The notes: generated by a model from the letters alone, not told the origin. A stretch of 64,000 nucleotides of DNA from Prevotella sp. (GCA_017470055.1 JAFUFD010000088.1:165723-229722), one strand, 5' to 3'. Positions 26,359 to 35,832 are shown, counted from the stretch's first letter. Program-made: numbers and translations.

Positions 26359-26508
26359 TTATGGATGTTCTGTCATAGTCTGAGCATAGCCGTTCCACTG
26401 AGTCTGTTTCTCTTTGATGGTGATGACACCTGGCTCTTTGTCGTGGACGTTGTTTCCCTTGAACTCATGGAGGGCAAGGGCTATGGCTGCATAAATTTCA
26501 TTCTTCAT
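26359..26508 (-). CDS. 49-residue protein resembling the soluble tail of an OadG (decarboxylase gamma) subunit
   Basis: Read by hand: ATG at 26508, TAA at 26359-26361. It starts MKNEIYAAIALALHEFKGNN, continues VHDKEPGVITIKEKQTQWNG and ends YAQTMTEHP. The pattern 'E-I-Y-A-A-I-A-x-A-L-x-E-F', an 'x-H-D-x-E' and a Trp-bearing end resembles the C-terminal part of OadG-like gamma subunits of Na+-pumping decarboxylases in Bacteroidota, but the membrane helix that normally precedes it is absent. There are only 15 bases between the mmdA stop and this ATG, so no helix-encoding part is hidden. The gene lies exactly where an OadG gene would: between mmdA and the biotin carrier. Confidence 0.6.
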   Translation of the reverse strand: MKNEIYAAIALALHEFKGNNVHDKEPGVITIKEKQTQWNGYAQTMTEHP

Positions 26509-26523
26509 ACGCAGAGATATTTA

Positions 26524-28089
26524 TTACATAGGAATATTACCATGCTTTTTAGCGGGCAGTGCGTCACGCTTAGTGGCAAGTTGGGCAAGGGCGCGACAGA
26601 TGCGGAAACGAGTGTTGCGTGGCTCGATGACATCGTCGATATAGCCGTACTTGGCAGCCTGATAAGGATTGGCGAAGAGTTCGTTGTACTCCTCCTCCTT
26701 CTCGGCGATGAATGCCTTGACATCCTCACCAGCCTCCTTCTTTGCCTTTGCCTCCTTCGCATAGAGGACAGCGGCGGCACCGGAGGCACCCATCACGGCG
26801 ATCTCCGCAGACGGCCATGCGTAGTTGAGATCGGTATGCAACTGCTTAGAGCCCATCACGATGTGCGAGCCACCGTACGACTTGCGCAGGGTGACGGTGA
26901 TCTTGGGCACGGTAGCCTCTCCGTAGGCATAAAGCAACTGGGCACCATGCAGGATGACGGCATTGTACTCCTGACCAGTACCAGGCAGGAATCCTGGTAC
27001 GTCAACCAGTGATACGATAGGAATATTGAAGGCGTCGCAGAATCGTACGAAGCGAGCCCCCTTGCGAGAGGCGTTCACGTCAAGCACACCAGCGTAGCAT
27101 GAAGGCTGGTTAGCGACGATACCCACGCTCTGACCGTTGAAGCGGGCAAAACCCACGATGATGTTCTTGGCGAACTTAGGTTGTACCTCGAAGAACTCGC
27201 CATCGTCCGTGATAGCACCAATGACCTTGTACATATCGTATGCCTCGTTGGGGTTCTCCGGGATAATCTCGTTCAGGGAGTCCTCCAGACGGTCGATGGG
27301 GTCTGTACACTGCTTACGGGGAGCCAACTCCATATTGTTGGAGGGGATATAACTCAACAGGGTCTTCAACATCTCGACAGCCTCTTCCTCCGTCTTTGCC
27401 GTGAAGTGGGTCACGCCACTCTTGGAGGCATGCACACTGGCACCACCAAGGTGCTCCTGGTCGATGTCCTCTCCCGTAACAGTCTTCACCACCTTAGGAC
27501 CGGTGAGGAACATATAGGATGTTCCCTCCATCATCAGGGTGAAGTCGGTGAGGGCAGGGGAATAAACGGCACCACCAGCGCAAGGACCAAAGATACCAGA
27601 GATCTGTGGAATCACACCAGAGGCAAGGATATTGCGCTCGAAAATCTCAGCATAGCCAGCAAGGGCATTGATACCTTCCTGGATACGGGCGCCACCTGAG
27701 TCGTTGATGCCGATGACGGGGGCTCCCATCTTCATGGCCATGTCCATCACCTTACAGATTTTCTGGCTCATCGTCTCAGATAGTGAACCGGCATGTACGG
27801 TGAAGTCCTGTGCGAAAATAAATACCAGACGACCGTCAATGGTACCACTACCTGCTACGACACCATCACCGAGGAATTGCTTCTTCTCCATGCCGAAGTT
27901 ATGGCAGCGGTGCTCCTTGAACATATCATACTCCTCGAACGAGCCTTTGTCGAGCAGCATCTCAATGCGCTCACGTGCTGTATACTTGCCTTTATCGTGT
28001 TGCTTCTGGATGGCTTTCTCGCCACCGCCGAGGCGAGCCTGCTCGCGCTTCTCGATAAGTTGTTTGATTTTCTCTAATTGTTTACTCAT
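26524..28089 (-). CDS. mmdA: Methylmalonyl-CoA decarboxylase/propionyl-CoA carboxylase carboxyltransferase subunit
   Basis: 521 residues, full length. It transfers a carboxyl group between an acyl-CoA (methylmalonyl/propionyl-CoA) and the biotin carrier. The N-terminal carboxyltransferase half shows [30 protein letters not shown] and [19 protein letters not shown] with the oxyanion-type [19 protein letters not shown]. The C-terminal half has [40 protein letters not shown] and [15 protein letters not shown]. The order mce-mmdA-tail-BCCP fits a propionate/succinate branch. No biotin carboxylase or decarboxylase beta subunit is next to it. Confidence 0.93.
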   Translation of the reverse strand: MSKQLEKIKQLIEKREQARLGGGEKAIQKQHDKGKYTARERIEMLLDKGSFEEYDMFKEHRCHNFGMEKKQFLGDGVVAGSGTIDGRLVFIFAQDFTVHAGSLSETMSQKICKVMDMAMKMGAPVIGINDSGGARIQEGINALAGYAEIFERNILASGVIPQISGIFGPCAGGAVYSPALTDFTLMMEGTSYMFLTGPKVVKTVTGEDIDQEHLGGASVHASKSGVTHFTAKTEEEAVEMLKTLLSYIPSNNMELAPRKQCTDPIDRLEDSLNEIIPENPNEAYDMYKVIGAITDDGEFFEVQPKFAKNIIVGFARFNGQSVGIVANQPSCYAGVLDVNASRKGARFVRFCDAFNIPIVSLVDVPGFLPGTGQEYNAVILHGAQLLYAYGEATVPKITVTLRKSYGGSHIVMGSKQLHTDLNYAWPSAEIAVMGASGAAAVLYAKEAKAKKEAGEDVKAFIAEKEEEYNELFANPYQAAKYGYIDDVIEPRNTRFRICRALAQLATKRDALPAKKHGNIPM

Positions 28090-28116
28090 TGTTTTATTCT
28101 TTTTCGATATTTTGAC

Positions 28117-28527
28117 TTACTCAGGATGCTCACAAAGTTCGGTCAGGACGCCTGCCGTGGATTTCGGATGCAGGAAAGCAATATTCAGTCCCTCAGCACC
28201 CTTTCGGGGCTTCTCGTCAATCAGACGGACCCCCTTCTCACTAACCTCAGCAAGTGCGTTGGCGACACCGTCCTCTATGCAGAATGCTACGTGGTGCACA
28301 CCCTTGTTGCCTTTGTCGATCCATTTCTGGATGGTGCTCTCTGGTGATGTAGGCTCCAACAGTTCCAGTTTCACCTCGCCACATTTCAGGAAGGCGGTCT
28401 TTACTTTCTGGTCCTCTACCGTCTCAACGGCATAACATTTCAGTCCCAGCACATTCTCAAAGAACGGCAGGCTCTCTTCGATACTCTGGACGGCGATGCC
28501 CAGATGCTCAATGTGTGAAATTTTCAT
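28117..28527 (-). CDS. mce: Methylmalonyl-CoA epimerase
   Basis: 136 residues, normal length. It interconverts the (R) and (S) forms of methylmalonyl-CoA, feeding the carboxyltransferase encoded downstream. It belongs to the glyoxalase/VOC fold: HLGIAVQSIEESLPFFENVL with the first metal histidine, VKTAFLKCGEVKLELLEPTS, and GVHHVAFCIEDGVANAL with the second. First gene of the operon; a -7 box (TACCTTTG on the - strand, 28571-28564) lies about 37 bases upstream. Confidence 0.93.
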   Translation of the reverse strand: MKISHIEHLGIAVQSIEESLPFFENVLGLKCYAVETVEDQKVKTAFLKCGEVKLELLEPTSPESTIQKWIDKGNKGVHHVAFCIEDGVANALAEVSEKGVRLIDEKPRKGAEGLNIAFLHPKSTAGVLTELCEHPE

Positions 28528-28563
28528 ATTGCAATAAAATTAATGTTGTATTTTACTAAGGTG

Positions 28564-28571
28564 CAAAGGTA
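28564..28571 (-). promoter_or_regulatory. -7 box of the mce-mmdA operon
   Basis: TACCTTTG on the - strand, 37 bases before the ATG at 28527. A matching -33 is not clear. Confidence 0.5.
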
Positions 28572-28619
28572 CAACAATTAATCGAGAATAGGGCAGGAAG
28601 AATTAATAATTAAAGATTA

Positions 28620-31007
28620 TTAAAACTCCACGATGACTTTTCCGTTGATTTGTCTGCCAGTGAGGTAGTTGGGCACGGCATATTGCTGGTTGGTCACGTC
28701 GGTCACCCAGTAGTAACTGTTCACGTTGGAGATGCCGAAGATGTTCAGTCCATCAATGCCTAACCATACACGGGGATGGCGTAAGGATGGTTGCTGGTCG
28801 GTCTTTCCGACAGCGAGGTAACTCATACCAATATCCGCGCGTTTATAGGCGGGTGCCCGGAATTGCTGGTATTCCAGTCCTCGGTGGGGCGCACCGAAGG
28901 GCAGTCCGTCGGCGAAGGCGAGTCGCAGTGTCATCTTCCATCGCTCCGTGCCAGGGAAATAGTCGGTGAAATGCAGGTTGACACCCCATCGCTGGTCGGT
29001 AGGCATCGGGATGCTCACCCCCTTGATCTTCTGTCGGGTACTCATCAGCGAGAAGGTCAGCCACGAGTCGGTACCTGGCACGAACTCGCCATAGAGTTTC
29101 AGATCCAGTCCTGCAGCATATCCCTTGGCGAGGTTCTCGCCATAGTAAACCACCTTCATGTTCTGCACGTTATAGGGCACGAGGTCGTCCATGATCTTAT
29201 AGTAAGCCTCCGCTGAGAAGCGGAAGGGGCGGTCGGCAAGTCGGAAGCGGTAGTCAAAGGCTCCCACGACATGGATGGACCGCTGGCTCTTGATATCGCT
29301 GTTCAGGGTGACAATCGTCCTGCCATTGACGGTCATCGTGTCACGCAACTCTTTATAGAACGGTGCTTGGTAATAGATACCCGTCGAGAGTCGGAAGGTG
29401 ATATCCTCGTTGAAGCCGGGAATCATGGCGAGGGAGATACGTGGGGAGAGGATTGTCTCCTTGTTGTAACTCCAGTTGGCGAGCCTGATACCCATATTTA
29501 AAGTCCACAGGTTAGGCTTCTCCGCACTACCTGTCTGGAAACGGTAGGTGTCCTGTATGTAAGCCTCCAGTCGTGTTGACGACATCTTGTTCTTCGAGGC
29601 GAGCGAGTAGATCATGTCCAGTCGGTCACCCGTATGGGGGATACTGTATCCGCTGGAGTCACGCATCTCGTACTCTCGAGCGTTCTCCTCTATCTCCTCC
29701 CATTTCATGGTCAGTCCGCCCTCGATGTCATGCCGTTTCGCCTTGTGGTTGACGGTGAGTTTGATGCTCTCCACGTTCGCTGTCAGGTAGTTGCGGGCGT
29801 GTTCCATATAGGTTCCCACGCCTAAGTTCTCTGATGTCTGTGTGTCATCCAGCCAATATTGTCCTTGGATGTCGTAAGTCTCCTGCTCCTTGGTATGGAA
29901 GGCGGCAGCCTGCAACCTCACATGTGTCGTCTCTGTCGGATGGTAGGTAATGGAGGCGGTGCCGAAGAGCGTGCGGAAGATATCTTTCTCCTGTCCATCG
30001 AAATAGACCTTGAAGGATTTCACATTCTCCATGGTGCCGAAGGAGGTCTCACGGTCACTGGGCGAGAAGTTATAGTGGTTCTCGGAGATATTGCCTATCA
30101 CCTCTAAGTCCCACCGCTTGTTGGGGTGCCATGTGATATAGGTCTGGTAGTCGAGGAAGTTCGGCTTGTATTCCCCCTTTGTCTCCAGCGATCCTAACAG
30201 GTATCGGTTGGTCTTGTAGCGAAGACCGTGGCTCATCGAGAAATTCTTGTTTCCATAGCCTATAAAAGCACTGGCTCCCAGAAGTGATGCCTGTAAGTTA
30301 CCCTCCAGACGGGTGGGCTTACGGTACTGGATATCCAGTGCGCTCGACATCTTGTCACCGTATTTCGCCTCGAAGCCACCGGACGAGAAACCGATCTTCT
30401 CCACCATGTCACTGTTGATAACGGACAGTCCTTCCTGTTGACCACTGCGGATGAGCAGGGGACGGTACACCTCCGTACCGTTGATATAGACCGAGTTCTC
30501 GTCGAAGGAGCCTCCACGCACGTTATACTGGCTCGACAGTTCGTTATGCGTCGACACACCAGCCTGCTGCTGCACCAGTTCCTCTACGGCATTACCCGTC
30601 GTCGAGGGGTTCTGCCGCAGGTCCTTCGTGTCTAATTGCTCCGTGCCTGTCGTCTGCCTGCGCCTCTCTGTCACCACCACCTCGTCGAGTTCCTTGATGG
30701 GTGGCAGTGTGATAAGGATGCGCTGTCTTCCCTTGGGGTTGCGGAGCACACGGGTACGGGTCTGGAAACCGACCATCGAGAACTTCACCACCACCGAGTC
30801 GGCAGACTTCAGTGTCAGGGAGTATTCACCTTTCAGGTTCGCCATCGTCACTGCGCCCTGGTCCAGACAACTGACGGTGGCGAGTTCGATACCGTTGCCC
30901 TCCTCATCGCTGACGACCCCTGAGAGGGTGAACGACTGCGCATTCAGCAGCGTACTGCCCATGAGCAGCAAGAATATAGTGAGAAATAAGTTTTTCTTTT
31001 TCATCAC
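28620..31007 (-). CDS. TonB-dependent outer-membrane receptor with carboxypeptidase-regulatory-like N-terminus
   Basis: 795 residues. A signal peptide (KKNLFLTIFLLLMGSTLLNA) is followed by a CarboxypepD_reg-like beta domain (about 25-105, FTLSGVVSDEEGNGIELATV), then the plug (about 115-225, with VQQQAGVSTHNELSSQYNVR, GGSFDENSVYING, GFEAKYGDKMSSALDI) and a beta barrel ending in a C-terminal GRQINGKVIVEF, whose final aromatic residue is typical. It is smaller than SusC proteins, and no SusD partner is nearby, so a metal, cofactor or small-molecule ligand is more likely than a glycan. It follows the acetyltransferase gene by 36 bases. Confidence 0.9.
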   Translation of the reverse strand: MMKKKNLFLTIFLLLMGSTLLNAQSFTLSGVVSDEEGNGIELATVSCLDQGAVTMANLKGEYSLTLKSADSVVVKFSMVGFQTRTRVLRNPKGRQRILITLPPIKELDEVVVTERRRQTTGTEQLDTKDLRQNPSTTGNAVEELVQQQAGVSTHNELSSQYNVRGGSFDENSVYINGTEVYRPLLIRSGQQEGLSVINSDMVEKIGFSSGGFEAKYGDKMSSALDIQYRKPTRLEGNLQASLLGASAFIGYGNKNFSMSHGLRYKTNRYLLGSLETKGEYKPNFLDYQTYITWHPNKRWDLEVIGNISENHYNFSPSDRETSFGTMENVKSFKVYFDGQEKDIFRTLFGTASITYHPTETTHVRLQAAAFHTKEQETYDIQGQYWLDDTQTSENLGVGTYMEHARNYLTANVESIKLTVNHKAKRHDIEGGLTMKWEEIEENAREYEMRDSSGYSIPHTGDRLDMIYSLASKNKMSSTRLEAYIQDTYRFQTGSAEKPNLWTLNMGIRLANWSYNKETILSPRISLAMIPGFNEDITFRLSTGIYYQAPFYKELRDTMTVNGRTIVTLNSDIKSQRSIHVVGAFDYRFRLADRPFRFSAEAYYKIMDDLVPYNVQNMKVVYYGENLAKGYAAGLDLKLYGEFVPGTDSWLTFSLMSTRQKIKGVSIPMPTDQRWGVNLHFTDYFPGTERWKMTLRLAFADGLPFGAPHRGLEYQQFRAPAYKRADIGMSYLAVGKTDQQPSLRHPRVWLGIDGLNIFGISNVNSYYWVTDVTNQQYAVPNYLTGRQINGKVIVEF

Positions 31008-31043
31008 TAATTATAACGCAAAGATTCCGGATTTATTACATCG

Positions 31044-32024
31044 TTACTCCCTCCACCACCAAGAGGCGATGGCGTTCACCCATCGGATGCTGATGCGGAA
31101 CCAACGGAACCCCGTCACCTCCTTGCCGCCGAAACTCATGATGAAGTCACGGTAAGGGCTGCGACGGAAGGGTAGACCCACGTCCACGAAGCGGAAATGC
31201 TGCATGCCTTCCTCATGGGCGTATTTCATCGCCTTCCAGATGGTGACGGCATTGGGGTGATAGATGGCGTAACTCTTCCTGCGTGAGGCGGAGTACCACA
31301 GGTACATGTCACCATTGGAGATGACACAGGCGCAGCAACCGATCACCTTGTCACGCACCTTCGTGATGAACAGTCTGCAACGGTTGCTCTTCATCATCTC
31401 CTCGAAGAACGTGTCGTCGGGCAGGTAGCGGCGAGGCTTCAGCCAGTTATGCCGACGTAGCAGTCTCGAGAAATCCCTGAACTCGGCATGCGTCTCTACC
31501 AGTTTCGTAACGGCTCCACGTTCCTGAGCCGCCTCGATGCGCCTCATCTGTCGCTCCGTGATACGCTCCTCGGGAGTCCTGCTGTGCAGCGAGTTGTGGA
31601 TATTCATCCATTTCACGTGGAAGTAGTTCATCCGCTTGAGGTCCTTGTAGCCGAACATCTTCTGCGAGAGATGGCTGAACTCGATGTATAGGCATCGGTT
31701 CTGCAGACGTTCCGTGACAGCCTCCGCCATCAGTCCGAAGAGTTGCTGCTCATTATGGTTCTCTGTCTGGTGATAGACTCCCTCACCCATCACCCTGACA
31801 TTCATATATAAATAAGGTGGGAGCCACGACCTCCTGTAATAGACAATGGCAAGCAGATGAGCCACCACCTTGCCGTCGCTCTGTGTCACCACCGCCATCA
31901 GAGGTTTCTGCCGAGGCGTGCGCTCACAGAGTTCCATCAGTTCTGGACTATGGAAATAATTGCCTTCAAGAGTAGCGGGTAACTCCCAGGCATGTTCATA
32001 GATGGTGACTTTCAATTCTCTCAT
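31044..32024 (-). CDS. GNAT/FemAB-like acyltransferase
   Basis: 326 residues from the ATG at 32024 (MRELKVTIYEHAWELPATLE). The frame is open further upstream, but that extension overlaps the promoter and start of wecB. Visible features: FHSPELMELCERTPRQKPLM, LYIEFSHLSQKMFGYKDL, and a C-terminal GNAT-like half with 'CRLFITKVRDKVIGCCACVI', 'YSASRRKSYAIYHPNAVTIW' and 'FRFVDVGLPFRRSPYRDFI'. This resembles FemAB/peptidoglycan-bridge or polysaccharide-type acyltransferases of the GNAT superfamily. Substrate unknown. Divergent from wecB. Confidence 0.75.
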   Translation of the reverse strand: MRELKVTIYEHAWELPATLEGNYFHSPELMELCERTPRQKPLMAVVTQSDGKVVAHLLAIVYYRRSWLPPYLYMNVRVMGEGVYHQTENHNEQQLFGLMAEAVTERLQNRCLYIEFSHLSQKMFGYKDLKRMNYFHVKWMNIHNSLHSRTPEERITERQMRRIEAAQERGAVTKLVETHAEFRDFSRLLRRHNWLKPRRYLPDDTFFEEMMKSNRCRLFITKVRDKVIGCCACVISNGDMYLWYSASRRKSYAIYHPNAVTIWKAMKYAHEEGMQHFRFVDVGLPFRRSPYRDFIMSFGGKEVTGFRWFRISIRWVNAIASWWWRE

Positions 32025-32068
32025 GTGGGGTGTAAAATTACGAAAATAAATGATAAAATCCAAATTTA

Positions 32069-32103
32069 TTTGGAACTTTTCATGGAAATTCTTTGTATCT
32101 TTG
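32069..32103 (+). promoter_or_regulatory. Promoter of wecB
   Basis: TATCTTTG at 32096-32103 ends 21 bases before the ATG. The nearest TTTG (32069-32072) is 23 bases upstream, at the loose end of the allowed spacing. Confidence 0.6.
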
Positions 32104-32124
32104 TACACAAAATAAGAGAACACT

Positions 32125-33186
32125 ATGCAGAAGGTTTGTATTTTCACAGGGGCACGCCCTAATTTCGTGAAGGTGGCACCCATCATCCGTGCCATCGGAA
32201 AGACGGAGGGCATTACGTACCAGTTGGTGTATGCCGGCAGGGAGGATGACCCCACCTTGGAAGACTCGTTGTTTGGCGACCTGCAGATGCCTCACCCGGA
32301 TATTTTCCTGGGGGTGGACTGCGAGAACCTGAATGAGTTGACGGGTAGGGTGATGTCTGAGTTCGAGCAGTATCTGGAGCAGCATGAGACAGATACCGTC
32401 ATTGTGGTCGATGACCTTGCCTCAACGATGGCGGCTGCCATCGTGACGAAGAAAAGAGGATTGCGATTAGCGCACTTAGTTGCTGGAACCCGTTCCTTCG
32501 ATATCCGTATGCCCAAGGAAATCAACCGATTAGTGATTGACGGCTTAAGCGACTTACTGTTTACGGCTGGTGTCAGTTCGAACAGTATTGCTACCCGTGA
32601 GGGAGCCGAGATGCACAAGATATATATGGTGGGGAATATCCTGATGGACTCGTTGCGCTACAACCACGACCGTTGGCAGCGTCCTGCGTGTCTGGAGGGC
32701 ATCGCCGACGGGCAGTACCTGGTGTTCACTATCAACCGTAAGGCTCTCCTTGCCGATCAGGAGAACTTACGAAAAATGCTCGATGTCATCGGGAAAGAGG
32801 TGGGTGGCATCCCTGTCATCGCCCCATTACGTGCGACGGTGAAAGAGGCGATTTCATCGCTCCCTGCTGGCGGTCTCACGCTCGTCGACTCTCTTCCGTA
32901 TCTGGAGTTCGGCTACTTGACGGCGCATGCCAAAGGCATCATCACCGACTCAGGTAATGTCGCTGAGGAGGCGACCTTCCATCACGTGCCATGTATCACC
33001 CTAAACAGTTATACAGAGCATATCGAGACGGTGAAACAAGGTACCAACGAACTGGTTGGCGAGGATGCGGAGCAGTTGCGCACCGCCTTGCACCGACTGG
33101 TGGCAGGGGAGTGGGGGAGCGGTTCATTGCCCGACCGCTGGGACGGTCGCTCGGCAGAGCGTATCGTGCAGATCCTGTTAGGCTAA
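32125..33186 (+). CDS. wecB: UDP-N-acetylglucosamine 2-epimerase (non-hydrolysing)
   Basis: 353 residues, normal length. It converts UDP-GlcNAc to UDP-ManNAc for surface polysaccharide. Start FTGARPNFVKVAPIIRAIGK, then AHLVAGTRSFDIRMPKEINR where family members normally have H-V-E-A-G-L-R-T-x-D-x-x-x-P-E-E-x-N-R: the usual 'EAGLR' reads 'VAGTR' and 'PEE' reads 'PKE' here. Later VFTINRKALL (usually T-x-H-R), ITDSGNVAEEATFHHVPCIT and TNELVG. The altered active-site positions suggest a subfamily with shifted specificity. Confidence 0.85.
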   Translation: MQKVCIFTGARPNFVKVAPIIRAIGKTEGITYQLVYAGREDDPTLEDSLFGDLQMPHPDIFLGVDCENLNELTGRVMSEFEQYLEQHETDTVIVVDDLASTMAAAIVTKKRGLRLAHLVAGTRSFDIRMPKEINRLVIDGLSDLLFTAGVSSNSIATREGAEMHKIYMVGNILMDSLRYNHDRWQRPACLEGIADGQYLVFTINRKALLADQENLRKMLDVIGKEVGGIPVIAPLRATVKEAISSLPAGGLTLVDSLPYLEFGYLTAHAKGIITDSGNVAEEATFHHVPCITLNSYTEHIETVKQGTNELVGEDAEQLRTALHRLVAGEWGSGSLPDRWDGRSAERIVQILLG

Positions 33187-33222
33187 TACTATCCTCAATT
33201 TTAGGTATTTATATGGAAACTG

Positions 33223-33253
33223 TTGAGAATATGGAGAATATTTCCTACCTTTG
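33223..33253 (+). promoter_or_regulatory. Promoter of feoB
   Basis: TTG at 33223-33225, 20 bases, then TACCTTTG at 33246-33253, 23 bases before the ATG. No clear Fur-type 19-bp palindrome is seen. Confidence 0.65.
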
Positions 33254-33276
33254 TACCCAATAAAATCTGACTGACG

Positions 33277-35592
33277 ATGAATTTATCTGAACTGAAAACA
33301 GGTGAGCATGGTGTCATTGTGAAGGTGCAAGGACATGGCGGCTTCCGTAAACGAATCATTGAGATGGGCTTCATCAGGGGCAAGGAGGTAGAGGTACTGC
33401 TGAACGCACCCCTGCAGGACCCCGTGAAATACAAGGTGATGGGCTATGAGGTCAGTCTGCGCCGTCAGGAGGCGGAGATGATTGAGGTGATCTCCAAGGA
33501 ACATGGGTACGAGGAGAAACCACGAAGTTCGTCGCAAAGGGAGGAGATAACTCCCGAGAACCACCCTGACGACTATCTGCAGCACATGGCGTTGCGGGAG
33601 CACCGTACGCTGAACGTGGCACTGGTGGGCAACCCTAACTGCGGAAAGACCTCCCTCTTCAACTTTGCCTCGGGAGCCCACGGTCATGTGGGCAACTACT
33701 CGGGAGTGACGGTGGATGCCTCGGAGGCGCATGCCCACTATTTCGGCTATGAGTTCAACCTCACCGACCTGCCTGGCACGTACTCCCTGTCGTGTTACTC
33801 GCCAGAGGAACTGTATGTGCGGAAACATCTCACGGAGCAGACCCCCGATGTCATCATCAATGTCATCGACTCGTCGAATATCGAGCGTAACCTCTACCTG
33901 ACGACGCAGTTGTTAGACATGGACCTGCCGATGGTATGCGCCCTGAATATGTTTGACGAGTTTGAGCGTCGTGGTGACTCCGCCGACCTGCAAGTACTGT
34001 CGACACTCTTCGGTACTCCGATGGTGCCTACCTCGTTTAAGAGTGGCATGGGTGTGGAGCAATTGTTTAGGACCGCCATTGGGGTGTATGAAGGCGCTAA
34101 CACGACGGCACGTCATATCCACATCAACTACGGACATGAGATAGAGGACGGCATCCGTCATATCCAGCAGTTCCTGAAACCTGACCCTACCATTCATCCC
34201 CGATATTCCACCCGTTATGTCGCCCTGAAACTCTTAGAGCATGACACGGATATCGAGAACTTCGTGCGGGAGAAAGCAGGAGAGCGCAGTAAGGCAATCC
34301 TTGTGGAGCGTGACAAGGCTGCAGCCCGTGTCTATGAGGAGACGCTGACCGACTCGGAGACGGCAATTATGGATGCGAAATACGGATTTATTAACGGTGC
34401 GCTGACCGAGGCGGAGTTCAAGACGGGTGACAAGCAGGACACCTACCGTGCCACCCATCTGATAGATAATATCCTCTCGAACAAATATCTGGGATTCCCT
34501 ATCTTCTTCGCCATCCTCTTCTTGATGTTCCAGACGACCTTCGTACTTGGACAGTATCCGATGGACTGGATAGACATGGGTGTGGAGTGGCTCGGTGACT
34601 TCGTGAGTAGCAGGATGCCTGACGGACCGTTGCGCTCCATGCTGGTAGACGGTATTATTGGCGGTGTGGGTGCCGTCATCGTCTTCCTGCCCCAGATTCT
34701 GATACTCTATTTCTTCATCTCCCTGATGGAGGACTCGGGCTATATGGCTCGTGCCGCCTTTATCATGGATAAGATGATGCATGGCATGGGACTGCACGGT
34801 AAGTCGTTCATCCCTTTGGTGATGGGTTTCGGTTGTAACGTGCCTGCCATCATGGCGACCCGTACGATAGAGAGCCGTCGCTCCCGCCTGATCACCATGC
34901 TGATACTGCCCTTTATGTCGTGCTCGGCACGTCTGCCTATCTATATCATGATTATCGGCACTTTCTTCGCCGCTGAGTACCAGTCGTGGATCATGCTGTC
35001 GCTCTATGCCATCGGTATCCTGATGGCGGTGATTGTCAGCAAACTCTTCTCCACCGTGGTCATCAAGGGCGAGGACACTCCCTTCGTGATGGAACTGCCT
35101 CCCTATCGATGGCCTACGGCAAAGGCAATAGGAAGGCATACGTGGGAGAAAGGTAAGGAGTACCTGAAGAAGATGGGAGGCATCATCCTCGTGGCAAGTA
35201 TCATCGTATGGGCGTTGGGCTACTTCGGTACGATGGGTGTGGCACCCTCGATGGACCAGTCGTATATCGGACGGATGGGGCAGTTGGTGGCTCCGCTGTT
35301 CTCGCCACAGGGCTTTACTTGGCAGTTGGACGTGTCGCTCATCGCTGGTGTGGGGGCTAAGGAGATCGTTGCCTCGACTATCGGTGTGCTGGGTGGATTG
35401 GAGGGCATCACACCGTTGGTGGCTTACTGTTACCTGCTCTTCGTGCTGCTCTACTTCCCTTGTATCGCCACTATCACCGCCATCAAGCATGAGACGGGGT
35501 CGTGGAAATGGGCGCTCTTCGCAGCCTGCTATACGACGGTACTCGCCTGGGTGGTCAGTGCGGCAGTATACCAGATAGGCAGTCTGTTTTGA
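33277..35592 (+). CDS. feoB: FeoA-FeoB fusion, ferrous iron transporter
   Basis: 771 residues. The first ~75 residues are a FeoA SH3-like domain (LSELKTGEHGVIVKVQGHGG, KRIIEMGFIRGKEVEVL). After a linker comes the FeoB GTPase: G1 GNPNCGKTS at 118-126, switch NYSGVTVD, G3 DLPGTYSL, G4 NMFDEF. The membrane part (about 400-771) has two Gate domains with FIPLVMGFGCNVPAIMATRT and AGVGAKEIVASTIGVLGG. It imports Fe2+ across the inner membrane. The FeoA-FeoB fusion is the usual Bacteroidota form. The gene-free repeat region starts just after its stop. Confidence 0.95.
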   Translation: MNLSELKTGEHGVIVKVQGHGGFRKRIIEMGFIRGKEVEVLLNAPLQDPVKYKVMGYEVSLRRQEAEMIEVISKEHGYEEKPRSSSQREEITPENHPDDYLQHMALREHRTLNVALVGNPNCGKTSLFNFASGAHGHVGNYSGVTVDASEAHAHYFGYEFNLTDLPGTYSLSCYSPEELYVRKHLTEQTPDVIINVIDSSNIERNLYLTTQLLDMDLPMVCALNMFDEFERRGDSADLQVLSTLFGTPMVPTSFKSGMGVEQLFRTAIGVYEGANTTARHIHINYGHEIEDGIRHIQQFLKPDPTIHPRYSTRYVALKLLEHDTDIENFVREKAGERSKAILVERDKAAARVYEETLTDSETAIMDAKYGFINGALTEAEFKTGDKQDTYRATHLIDNILSNKYLGFPIFFAILFLMFQTTFVLGQYPMDWIDMGVEWLGDFVSSRMPDGPLRSMLVDGIIGGVGAVIVFLPQILILYFFISLMEDSGYMARAAFIMDKMMHGMGLHGKSFIPLVMGFGCNVPAIMATRTIESRRSRLITMLILPFMSCSARLPIYIMIIGTFFAAEYQSWIMLSLYAIGILMAVIVSKLFSTVVIKGEDTPFVMELPPYRWPTAKAIGRHTWEKGKEYLKKMGGIILVASIIVWALGYFGTMGVAPSMDQSYIGRMGQLVAPLFSPQGFTWQLDVSLIAGVGAKEIVASTIGVLGGLEGITPLVAYCYLLFVLLYFPCIATITAIKHETGSWKWALFAACYTTVLAWVVSAAVYQIGSLF

Positions 35593-35832
35593 AAAAACTC
35601 CCCGTCTCTCACGTTGTGTAGGTGCCATCCTTTGCAGTTGTAAGTCCCTATGTATTCGATGTGAAGTGCCGTTGTAATCAATCGTTGGAAGCATCCTAAT
35701 CGGTTGCCGACTCCAGTCAACCGATCGTTCGACTCTATGTCAACCGATTGTTTGACTCCAAGTCAACCTGTTGTCGTTAATTGACGCCTTCCATCACGTG
35801 TAGTAAGTAAGCCTCCACCGCAAGATTAATAT
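35593..35832. repeat. Gene-free stretch holding dispersed repeat copy B (35611-35775)
   Basis: The head 35611-35635 is identical to 8829-8853, and similarity continues to about 35695. Three tandem units follow with cores at 35709 (GACTCCAGTCAACC), 35731 (GACTCTATGTCAACC) and 35754 (GACTCCAAGTCAACC), a 22-23-base period. Here GTCGACA of copy A is replaced by GTCAACC in all three units, so each array is homogeneous but differs from the other. The left arm of the copy-A hairpin is missing. No terminator for feoB is otherwise visible. Confidence 0.75.

Noticed and set aside
33187-33276. Fur box before feoB
   Set aside because: No 19-bp palindrome resembling GATAATGATAATCATTATC within reasonable mismatches was found.
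34234-35694. Long open frame antisense to feoB
   Set aside because: It lies wholly over a well-conserved gene, encodes a His/Arg/Gln-rich sequence without domains, and arises from the codon bias of feoB. Similar antisense frames over glmS, carB, ileS and others are rejected for the same reason.
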